The translations under genes were made by a program, and so were the position numbers. Shown piece after piece: positions 22,723 to 33,370 of a DNA stretch of 64,000 nt; positions within the stretch are counted from its first letter, which is position 1; each line of letters starts with the position of its first letter. Origin of the DNA: Ciona savignyi (taxonomy: Eukaryota; Chordata; Ascidiacea; Phlebobranchia; Cionidae). The stretch covers positions 1 to 64,000 of the forward strand of contig CH003351.1 in assembly GCA_000149265.1 (NCBI GenBank). Direction: 5' to 3'. Below the pieces are notes generated by a model. The model did not search any database and was not told the origin of the DNA. It was given only the letters and a program-made list of their open reading frames with translations.

Positions 22723-23791
22723 CTAATTTGCAGTCCTCGGACAAGTGGTAAATACATTGCAACGACATTGCGCACTTTCATTTTCTTGAATTCTCATTTG
22801 CAAATATATCGTTAAAATCGAGCTAAATGTTATAAGCGATGCACCAATAACACTTGTAATTGCAGGGATAATCCTTAGCAGTAAAACCTCCAGGATAAAC
22901 CCGAACACAATTAGTGTACTGAACGCCATTGTAACTGGTCCCACTCGTTCAAGTTGTATCGCTTGAGCCAATAATGCTACCGTGCTCGCTGCACACAATG
23001 CGCTTGTAATAGCATAGGCCCAATCTGACTCGCATGGAATGTACCAACCTTTGTTAGTAAGGTAGCTGTACACCGGAAAACAGATTAAAGCTTGTAGACT
23101 TATACTACATGTCATTTGAAATGCGTGTGCACGACCCTTTAAAATCCTTCCAGAAATAAACCGACCAGTCGTGCAGAACATAGATATTACTGCTTCAACA
23201 ACACCTAAAGCTCTTTGAGGATATATGAAGCTATCATGACGTTTACCAAAAAGGGAAAAAGGTGCAGCCACAAGTACCATTCCGATAATGCACAACAAAG
23301 CTAAAATCCAGGTGCATGGGTGCTGCTTTTCTGTGGAAAATTATGTTAAAACATTTAACTTTTAACCCCAATTAACATATTAACACCAATAATCTTAACG
23401 GCATATTTTTCTCACCTTTTAAAACCAACCAAGAAAACAGCAAAGTGACAACAAAATACGAATTTGTAATTGCAATAGAATCTCCTGCCGGCAAGTGATT
23501 CAGTGATAGAAAAAACAATAAACTTGATCCCGCCCCAAAGAAGCCGTAAAAAAGCACAACTATTATCGCTTTGCAATCCAACGATGGAAGTTCACCATGC
23601 ACCCATTTCAGACTGAGCAGTGGAATGCTGACCAAATACACAAAGAAGAATCGTAAAACTAATACTTGAACAGCTGTAGTTTCTTTCGTCAGTTTGTACA
23701 GAATGGCTGAAAGCGATATTAGGAATCCTGCTAGCAATGCAAGTATGACACCAAGATATTGTTTCCAATGACGTCCTGTAACATTCGACAT
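22723..23791 (-). CDS. SLC35G-like (EamA/DMT superfamily) membrane transporter 2
   Basis: Two exons, complement(23416-23791, 22723-23330), 327 aa, joined in phase 1 at LVLKG. It parallels the gene at 19835-20880: AGFLISLSAILYKLT matches the opening of TM1, LNHLPAGDSIAITNSYF the LSAGDA motif, and GWYIPCESDWAYAI the equivalent loop in the second half (GWYIPCPSDWLYLI in the paralogue). Same strand and same intron position show a tandem duplication. Around ten membrane segments. Substrate unknown. The C-terminus is a cysteine-containing cytosolic tail. Confidence 0.83.
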
Positions 23792-24630
23792 TTTCCAGGT
23801 TACCTAGCTTAGCAGTAAATTGTAGAAGAAACAACTCAACTAATTGCGATACAATGCTGCCGATACTGCGCGTGTTTGCTTGTAACCAAAACAAAACAGA
23901 TAAACGGCTATTTCCGCCCATGAATTACCAAACTGTAGATATAACGCTGGCCTTAAAGGTACGCTTATACATGTTGCCATGCTCCTGTTGTTCCTGTTCA
24001 TTAAACCAATAATAATGACATTTTATCATAGGTTCCTAACATTTTTAAACTTCGCCTTAACGAAGCGATAAATATATATTGCGGCGCCCTGACAAACCGA
24101 CAGCTAAGTAAGAGAGTTTCGTGTCACACTCAACAAACGTTAAAAAAGAAAAGAATACGGAACTTATCATAGCTAATTTTTCCGGTGATGCAAATACAGT
24201 GTTGCATAAAGTTATGCAAAATCTCGCGGCTCAACTGCAGAGCAATGCAAAATCGCAAGACTAGATAGTTGCGTACAACTTTAGCTTGTGCCAACAGTAC
24301 ATTTGTAGTTGTTGTTTACTAGTCACTATGTCGTTCTGGGCAGAAAATCATTTTGCGTTATTGTGTATTCGCCGTGATTTTAGTGTTAAAACTTTAGCCA
24401 AGCTAATATATACTTGGTATGCACACTAAAAAATAATTTCCTTTTTTCAAGTCTTTGGTTAGAACATATATTTATTGTTCGAGGCTTAAAATAAAATTAT
24501 TCGCGAATATGTTGATATACATAAAGTATATTATTTTCTGTTATTTCAAGTTAACAATATATTAATATATTAACCCACTTATTTTGTAAGTATCACAACG
24601 TCAATTTTCGACAAAAAATACATATTATTT
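23792..24630. other. intergenic; a short open frame of unclear status
   Basis: Upstream of SLC35G-like 2 and downstream of TPR gene A. A plus-strand open stretch at 24112-24264 (about 50 codons, ending NLAAQLQSNAKSQD, stop TAG) has no upstream ATG and could be a terminal exon or chance. Nothing else is supported. Confidence 0.35.
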
Positions 24631-26872
24631 TTAAATTGTGCTCAACTTAAGTCGTAATGGCCGAAGCATATTTTCTGTATACCGAATTATCTTTTCTCGT
24701 TCCATTTCGCTTTTCCAGTTATTTGACATTTTTAAACTAATGAGAGATCGTGCGAGGGTTTCCTCCGCTTCGAATAATTTTCCTTCGGTTTGCAGTGTTT
24801 GTCCAAGATACATAAGACAAAGGCCATATACACGATGGAATTTCGCACTGGAACCGTCCTTCTCCTCATACATATCAATAGCCTCTCTGTACATGTCCGT
24901 CTCCTTTTTCGTATCTCTGTTTAGATGGTACAAATAAGCCATATTGTAGCAGGACATACACCGGACTGATAGCGTTGTGGCGTTTGGTTTGTCTTCCCCA
25001 ATTTTAAATATAACACGATGCAGATCTTCCGCTAATTTTACCACGTCACGCCAATCACTACATTTGATTTTACTTAAAGTATCTACGCATTCCATTAATC
25101 CATTGTAAGCGTGGGTAATTTCTTGCACTTGTTCATAGAATGACGCTGCGCATTTAATCAACTTTACCGCTTTTTTTACGTGTCCGGAATCGCCAAATCT
25201 TGCTCCAACATCTCTCACTGCACCTCCAAGTATTTCCCATTTCGTGGAACTAATATCTCCCCGCTTAAGCATCTCGAGACCGTCAGAAATATAACTAGCA
25301 CCCTCCCTTACTCTCCGGGCATAAGTTAAACAAAATCCAATTTTCAACTGAAGTACACCCCGATCGCTTGGATCTATATCAGGTTTCTCAAATTCTTCAA
25401 GGAGTAACGGAAGAGCATCTGCGTACTTTTTGTCCTTCCACAGGTCAACTTTTTCATCTGAAAAGGGAGCAAATTAATATTTGTTTATTCGGTCAGTGTT
25501 TATGATGAATATTATCCAATTTTATTCAAACGTGTTTGATGGCTACTTTAATAATATTTTTGCAGTTATCAATTTCACGTGTCAATTACCCTTTGGAATA
25601 TCGTTCGCCATATCAGCAAATTGTGACCACATTTCAAAGAAATTTTTAGGCCGTTTTGGTTTTTCATTTGATTCTGTTCTTCTCTGTGTATCTGGAGACT
25701 TTGATTCGTCTGCTGACGTAGAAGCTTGAGAACTGGTTGCTTTTGGATCTGTGCATGAAAATAGTTCATAAATCGAACTTAAAGCGTGAATGACGTTACG
25801 AACCGGAAGGATCTCCATTGAATACTCTATTACAGTATTTTTTGAAGTATTAAAATTACATTTATTTTAATACTTGTCCGATAATAATAACTACAATCCT
25901 ATACTGCAGCACATATAAGTGGGCTGTCGGAAAATGCTCAGCTAAGAAGAGAAATTAAGTATCACATTTCAATTAACACCGAATGGTAACAGCAACGCTT
26001 ATGTCGTTACTTCTGCAAAGTAAAAGACAATTTCCACCTTTTTCATTTTCATGGTCCTTTCTGCTTCGTCTCTCTTGTGCATTTACATTATCCGCGATTC
26101 CGCTAGACGTCGGTATTTTGGTTTGGCTGAAACTATAATTAAAAAAAAAATATTAAAAAAATAACTTTACCAAATATATACTTTAATTTTTTCCAGAATG
26201 GGATATCTATAGCGTAACTATAGCACAATATGCCAAATAATATGAGTTCAACTGACTTCGATGGTTATTCTTTAAAATTGCACTTCGGTAACACGCAAGT
26301 CGGGGCATGTTGGGATTTCCCTTCCAAAGAAGCTTAATGGATATATAAAAATAGTTTACTATAAACTCTTTTTGCATAAATAAATAGGTCTTACATACTT
26401 ACTTAACTTTAGTAAACTGAGCAATAGGAAGCAGCAATTAAGTTGTCCGATTTTAAAAGAATGATATTTACCTTTCAATTGTACATTGAACAACAACATG
26501 ATTTAGAACTCTAAGCGTCTTATCCTTGTATTTTCTTCGACATGATCTCAGCTGGGTTTGCAAGGCTTTTGCTACCTTTCCTTCCATGACGTCATTAATA
26601 AAAAGTTCATCTCCGTCGACATCACATATTACGTCACCATCCTCTTTGCGAAAGTTATGTGTGGTGATTGATGGTCTAATTTCTAGCAACGACTGACAAA
26701 TGGTGACTGCAATGCCACCTTTACATAGGACAGACGATAACAATGGCTTCGGCACGCTCTTAAGAAGCTCAGTAGTGACATCATGTCTTTCAGCTCTCCA
26801 ATACACTTGCGACTTTACAGTAAAAAACTCTTCTGCTTTGGTGTTACAGGACAGTGATATTTTAAGCTTCAT
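24631..26872 (-). CDS. unrecognised N-terminal domain plus TPR-like repeats (paralogue A)
   Basis: I do not recognise this family. Four exons, complement(26472-26872, 26038-26126, 25590-25748, 24631-25457), give 491 aa with phases 2, 1, 1. Exon 1 alone encodes a ~134-aa domain opening MKLKISLSCN, with conserved spots shared with paralogue B: FF.VK, WR.E, LLK..P, NFR, CDV and VAK..Q. Exon 2 is short, charged and poorly conserved. The ~270-aa C-terminal part is helical and TPR-like (LKIGFCLTYARRVREGASYI, VYGLCLMYLGQTLQTEGKLF). No signal peptide or membrane segment is seen, so it is probably cytosolic. It is transcribed away from B, with 727 bp between their start codons. Confidence 0.85.
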
Positions 26873-27599
26873 ATTTACCTTTATTATTGACTAACTATTC
26901 CTACTGAACACTGACATAACAATTTTGAGGCAAGCGCAATGAGGAAACTAATGTCTGGCGCGGTGCTCAAAACACCGGTGAATCACCGAAAAAATTCTAT
27001 GGTGCTTTGCTAAAAGGGGATTCCCGGCAAGTCTGTAAACACTTCCGCGCTGCGCAAGAGCAAATATTACTGAACTATTATGTCAGTTTGCAGGAAAGAA
27101 AGCGTGTTGTATTTCTGTTATATTTCGGAAATGACACAAATATTGATTTACAGTGATATATATTTACCAAACAGTAATAAAAACAAGCAATTGCAATATG
27201 TGTGAACAGAAAAAAGCGCAAATAAACAAAACCAAAGAGAAAAAGCTGCTCTGCTCGAAAATACGTACAAGGGGGTTTCCCGATTTGACAAATACCTCGA
27301 CGGGGAATCACTGACAATTCGCGTTGCCTACAGAACTCTACTGTATACTAACTAGAGCTTTTAGTCAGCAACTGCAGCTTTATTATTGAATGCAAGTAAC
27401 CAGTCCAGTGAATATATAATAGTATGTTTATGTAAATATCGAGTTATGTGATTGTAGTAATATAGGGCTAGGCTATTGTTTAACTTAAATTGCGTTTTAA
27501 CAAGAACATTTACAACAATAGGTGTAAGCAGAATTTAGGGTTATTTTATTATTTTAAAACTTTAAAGTAAATTTATTTATTCACTTTTTCACAGAAACA
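26873..27599. promoter_or_regulatory. shared divergent upstream region of the TPR pair
   Basis: The 727 bp between two diverging start codons must contain both promoters and 5' leaders. I see no clear TATA box placement or shared motif by eye. The minus-strand open frame at 27078-27317 has no support. Confidence 0.45.
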
Positions 27600-29261
27600 A
27601 TGAAGTTGAAGATAAAAATTGAATGTCCGAATAAAAGCGACTCGTTCTTTGTTGTGAAACATAGCATCACTTGGCGCTCAGAAAAAGCAGAAGTTTCAAC
27701 CAAACTTTTGAAAAACATACCTTCGGTGCTGCATACAACCTTTTTAAAAAATGCTGGCATCTCAGCAGCCATTTGCAAATCTATTTGTAAACTTTACCTA
27801 TCGGTAGAAGCTTCCAACTTTCGGGACGATGGCGGAGTAGTGAGTTGTGACGTAACAAATGACATAAGTTTTCGTGATGATGTCAAGAAAGGTGTCGTAG
27901 CAAAAAATATTCAAGGTGAACTTCAATGCCTTCACAAGAAACTTGATGACGACCACTTCCTTGTATTGTCCAATGTACAGCTACATTGTTGTACTGAGGG
28001 GTAAGTAGACATAAATTGCTCATTTTGTGGTTTATTATGCTATATATTATACCTTAAATTTGTCGACAGATTCGTTCAAAACTCCGATAATGATTACAGA
28101 AAACGCAATAAAAACATGACAAGTGAATATGAACAAATGGAGAAAAGTAGGTAGGCGTATTTTTCATTTGCCATGTTGTACTTACCAGTATTATATTTTG
28201 TATTAGACACAAAAAACTCCAACGCGTCAATTTCTAAATCCACTCCATCAAACGTTAACAAAGTGAACGTAGAAGAAAATGCAGAACTTCCATCCGAATC
28301 AGAGCGAGTCAACTTTTTTGACGTTATGGACAACTTTGAAGATTTTATGAAAGTAATTGATGAAGGTAATGCAAATACGACATTTAAGCCATTGTTTTTA
28401 ATAACAATAAACTATTTTGTAGATAACAAAGAGTTGTACTGGCAAAACAAGCAGTACAGAGAGGCACTTCCTGTACTTATGAAGGACGACGAGAAGACGG
28501 AAATGGATCCAAAAGATCGTGGAGTCCTTCAATTGAAGATTGGACTTTGTCTTACTCAGGTTGGTAGAGTAAGGGAGAGTGCAAGTTATATTTCCGACGG
28601 TCTGGAGACACTTAAGCGAGGAGACACCAGTTCAATGAGATGCGAGAAACTTGGAGATGCCGTGAGAGACATTGCAAAGAGATTTCGAGACTGTGGCCAA
28701 GTTAAAAAAGGTGCTCACATCATTAAATGTGCCTCATGGTTTTACGAGCGAGTAAACGAAACCACAACCGCATACGCCAACCTTATGAAGTGCATGGTTG
28801 ACTTACGTAGGCTTGGCGTGCACAACAGTCCCACCATTCTTCGGTCAATGCGGGACATATTTCACATAATTTATAAGATTGGTGATACTAGACCACCCAG
28901 CTCTGCCACTATGATCAGTCGTTGTTTGGCTTGTTATTATTTTGGTTGTACGCTTACTGATGAAGAGGACGGAACCAAAGAGGCACTGGAAAAGTTTAAA
29001 CTCGCAGTTAGCACATTTGAAGAAAAACAAGGTGTCCACGCACGACTTAACAACTTGTATGGAGTATGTCTTCAGAACCTTGGCACCTGTCTCGTGACTG
29101 AGGGAAAGCTCTATGAAGCGGAAGAAACCTACGAAAAAGCCCTCGCAAGTGAAAAGATGGCGACAGACTGGGAGTCCGAAACTGAGAAAACACGGTCAAT
29201 AGAGATGACCCAACGTTCATTGACTTCGCTTCGTATGAAGCTGGCAAAACTAAACTCATAA
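27600..29261 (+). CDS. unrecognised N-terminal domain plus TPR-like repeats (paralogue B)
   Basis: Paralogue of the gene at 24631-26872. Exons 27600-28000, 28070-28146, 28207-28365 and 28423-29261 give 491 aa, the same total as A, with first and third exons of identical length (401 and 159 bp) and the same phases. The N-terminal domain opens MKLKIKIECP. The C-terminal TPR-like part includes LKIGLCLTQVGRVRESASYI and LGTCLVTEGKLYEAEETY, the latter a good TPR match. Intron 3 is 57 bp, stop-free and in frame, so retention would add 19 residues. No signal peptide or membrane segment. Scaffold or adaptor roles are typical of TPR proteins, but no specific function can be assigned. Confidence 0.87.
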
Positions 29262-29574
29262 TCGAAATTGTCCCTTCAAGCGTTGATGTAAAATACCATT
29301 GTTGTATAGTTTTTCCGATTTTTTAATTTATTTTAAATTTCTTTTTAGTGCAAGTTTGAGAAAAGAAACGAATCAGAGGTACTCTATACAGGCTGTATTA
29401 CTTCTACAAATATTGTACAAATATATTGAAACATCGTTTATAAAATCGTGAACGTGTGTAAATACAATAGCGTATTTGTTTACTTTTACTACTTGCAAAT
29501 AAACGTCTTGGAAACATCCCTCATTACTTGTTGTAGTGCCAGTTTACTTGGGAACGAGTTTCCGTTTAGATGCA
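29262..29574. other. convergent 3' region between paralogue B and TRAF
   Basis: The two genes end toward each other. AT-rich with AATAAA-like signals (for example AAATAAACG near 29500); probably 3' UTRs. Confidence 0.5.
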
Positions 29575-32500
29575 TTAACCTTGCAGTACACTTACGCGGA
29601 TGAATATCGTATCGTCTCTGACGTAGTCCCGCGTGTTTACTGTGTCTAATGGCATGAAGGTTTGTGATCCAAAGCTTGGGTTCGACTCGGATGTCGGTCT
29701 TCCGAGAAATGGCTTGTTTTCCTAAAATATATAGACATTTGTATAAAATGCAAAATCATAATATGAAAAAATATGTGATGGGGAATACTAACGGTGGCTA
29801 AATGCATGCCGAGTAACTGTACCTTGCATGGGTTTGGCCGAAGTGTGTATACGTGGTCCATTCTTGCTCTGGGGTCTTGACTTTGGTCAATTAGACTTAT
29901 TTCAATGGGAAGGCAAAACGGCCAGGCTAACAAAGCGTCATATTCTCCTTTGCAGAGACGGACATACAAGGACAAACATGTCCCTTTGGCTGATAAGAAA
30001 ATGACTTAATGCATGTAAAAATAATTTTGCCAAAGACCAACCTTTTCCGTCGCCATTTGGAAGAAGCAGCACCGCAAGTTTATATTGGTGACGCGCTGTG
30101 TAAAAATGCGGGCTCTGAATCACCGGACGTTTCCCTGAAACTGCTTCTAATTGTTTGATGCTCCAGTCGCTTATCTTCCATAAAAGTTGAACGTCATTGT
30201 CACGTGCTAGTCTGTTTATCTAAAACGGTTTAAGAAAAACTTGTGGAAAAGAAGCGTTTACATATTGTGCGATGTTTTCTTAATAAAAAGACGGTGATTT
30301 CAGTTCGTTTAATTTGTTCCTAGTTCACCAAAAAACTACTTTTATGGCAAAACTAATTAAGGGTAAATATCAAACAAACAAACAATCTGGTGTGGTTGTC
30401 GGCACTATTACAGTAAATTAAAATAGAAAACGCCGATCGTAACAAAGTGAAAAACGTTTTTAAAAGGTAACAAACTGCTCTAAAAACAATGTATACGGTG
30501 TTTAAATTGGAAATGTATTCTGGTCGGTGAACAATAGATTTCAGTAAACAGATATTTTTTAACTATATAAGTCCCCAAATGTACCCTCCTGTAATTGTGC
30601 ACTATGAATTATTTAAGAAAGTGGCATAGTGTGTTCTTATCAATTGTAAATAAATCCACCAGCAGTTACCCCCAAATAATAAAATGACGTAAATAGAAGT
30701 ATAGAACCTAATAATAATACAAACTTTCTTTTCGAGGTCACTTAATAGCGGCTTTTGTTCAAGCAGTTGGTTATCTTGGGCCTGAAGCATTTTCGAATGT
30801 TTTCGGAATCCGTCGCACAAAAGGGAAACGTGATTTTTAAAACACTCTTCCACATGACTGCTTAGTTCAGCCCGGGAACTCTGACAGAAAATTTGTTTGA
30901 TAAGGCGAGTCTGTAATGGGAAGCCCCTTAAGAACTAAAGAAGCGACAATCCTACTCATGTGTGGCTGCATTGCCATTCCCCGCGGATATAAATTAGTAT
31001 CAATCAATAAAAATACCTTGAAGGAGCAACCGGCTACATCGTATGGGCAAGCTTTATCAGCCAAATGACATTCCAGTTCTAAATGTCCTGCAATATCTTC
31101 CCGCGGTATCTCCTGCGAACATTATTAAGTTAATACAATGCTACATAGGGTTAAAAGTACCGAATTAATTATTCTTAACAAAACCCTTACTTTTTTCCCA
31201 CAGTTTTTCGGACAAGCGACTGGAAATCGCCCACATGATTTCAAATGTTCGATTTCGTCTTCCGCTTTTAGTTGGAGCTTGCAAAACTCACACGGCATTA
31301 ATCTCCGCGAACAATCCAGTTGCAAGTGCTTGTCCATGAAGCCCTTTGTGCTACGAAACCCGCATCCATTTACACATATCTCCTCCGTAAAAGCGCATTC
31401 ACTGTAGTGTTTCTGCCGATGCAATGTGGTATAAACTTCGCTCAAAAATTAAATACTTACAGCTTACTAGGATGTAATTTATTTTATATTAATAAAAGTC
31501 AGTATACCTTGTATTCCTGGTAAGCACCGCTCCAGTGACACCCCTTGTGTTTAGATTGACAATTGATTGTCAAATCGTTTATTTCTGCTTGCAACTTTTC
31601 GTCTATTGTTACCTGAGGGTTAAAAAAGTGTTGATTTTAAAGGATATGTGTTATGTTAATGCTATATATATACTCATCACTGTAAAACCAGCTCGAAAAT
31701 TTAGTTTTTCTCTTTTTTTATCCATTTGCATTCAGGAGCGCCAGTAATGGCTACACTGCGCGCTTATGCCACAAAATACTTTCCGAATGTGTACTTTCCC
31801 TAACGTATAAATAATTATTTAACAACTTTTTGTAGTATGAACGTAAAGCTCCATTTTACACAAGCAGTGATGGATAGTTTTGTCATTGAGCAAAGTAGAC
31901 ACATTAGCTATTTACTTACATCGTTCCTGTCAATCGGTTTGCTGTCTAAAGGGCAAGAGCGGGATCTTTTCCACAATCGTGAAATACACTCGCTGCACGC
32001 ATGGTGATCACATTGCGATAAGGCAACCGGGAACTCCAATGGCCGGTTACATTCCACGCAAAGAAATCTTCAAACAAGATATTTTTTAATATAATTGAAT
32101 CGAAATATAGACGTTTGCATTTAATTGCACTTAAGAAATGTAGCTTATATACAATTTTTATAACGTATAAAGTTACATTGCGATCGACACTCATTAAATG
32201 TGCGACTCATTTTTGTCAATGGTCGCATGACCGAATGTTTGGCGCAAATGATTTGTATTCAGAATGTAGTATATGAAAACGGTCGTAAGGAATAGTCCCA
32301 TAGTTTATTCGATATTAAGACTGGTAAAAAAGACTTGCACGTTTTATCACCATTATACATGAAAGTACAAACGATTCTTGCTTTTAATTCACCATAACTT
32401 GTTAGCAATATTTACCTTGGATTAAGTTCTTCTAGAAATTCACTTGTAAAAACTTCTCTCCATGTAGCAACTGTTCCATCAGCAGTACTCTTCGTCGAAT

Positions 32501-32642
32501 CTGTACTGGGTGGTCTTTCACTATTGGTTTGCGGGAAAATGTCATTGGAAATTTTTCGATTTTTTAACTTGATATGCTTCATCCTTGGCAGCGCTTCGTT
32601 TGAATCAGGAAGTTTATCTATGGATCTCTTTACGAAAGGCAT
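29575..32642 (-). CDS. TRAF-family adaptor / RING E3 ligase
   Basis: TRAFs link TNF-receptor, IL-1/Toll and related receptors to NF-kB and MAPK signalling, many as RING ubiquitin ligases. Nine exons, complement(32416-32642, 31920-32067, 31528-31612, 31191-31435, 31017-31112, 30725-30880, 30042-30219, 29823-29989, 29575-29721), 482 aa. A 75-aa disordered N-terminus precedes a C3HC3D RING (C79, C82, C95, H97, C100, C103, C114, D117). Then come TRAF-type zinc fingers (HLQLDCSRRLMPCEFCKLQL, CPKNCGKK, CPYDVAGC), a short coiled coil and a C-terminal MATH domain (LLWKISDW, FYTARHQYKLAVLLLPNGDG, EYDALLAWPF, YVRDDTIFIRV). The order and length fit TRAF2/3/4-type proteins; I cannot assign the orthologue. 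In exon 3 I chose donor GCG|GTGCTT because it restores zinc-finger spacing. Confidence 0.93.
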
Positions 32643-33370
32643 ACACCGTATTTTACTTGTGAATAAAACGTTTTTATTTTTGGGTATATTTGTCCATTAA
32701 AATTGTATAATATTTGCTAACTATCCAATGAATAATTCATGACATGACAATACAGAATTGCTCCCGTGACACCGTCGAGGCGGAAATCATTATTTGGACC
32801 GTCTCACAATTTGGAATCAATTGTTAAGCCAACTTTACTTCGTTACAATTTTGAATGTTGAACAGCTAGGTGTCCGGTTAGTATAATCGATGCGATAATT
32901 TCGCTGGGTGAAATACAAATATTAAACATCTACTAATTTTTATATTTCTTTATTTTGTCAGTATAAATAGGACTGTTTTGTTAAACGATCGTGAGTTTGG
33001 CTTAGGTATCATACAACTTTAGCTTTTGAAATACTGCTTCTTTTCCTTCGAAAAAAAGTGAGGAATATAAAAAAGTAAAAACAAGATGTATATCCTTACT
33101 ACACTTAGCCAATAAATGTGCGCTAATGAATGTATACGCATTTATTTTACCTACTTCGCTTCATTTAATACAATACAATAAGCCGAGTTTTTTTTGTATT
33201 TTAAACTTTTCAATCCAATTAAAACACATATGCAACAAACACAGGTTCAAATTATTCACCCATAACAAACAAAAACAAATATAATTGTTTCTGCAAATCT
33301 TTGATCTGTGTATTTACCATATTTCTTTTTCTGTAAATTTAATCTTGTGTCTAAAACAAGTTAATAGTTC
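32643..33370. other. intergenic between TRAF and C6-like gene
   Basis: AT-rich spacer holding the TRAF 5' flank and the C6-like 3' end. No gene or repeat recognised. Confidence 0.5.

Noticed and set aside
24631-29261. The TPR pair as the ascidian s-/v-Themis self-incompatibility loci
   Set aside because: Those encode polycystin-like and fibrinogen-like membrane or egg-coat proteins; neither type of domain, nor a signal peptide, is present here.
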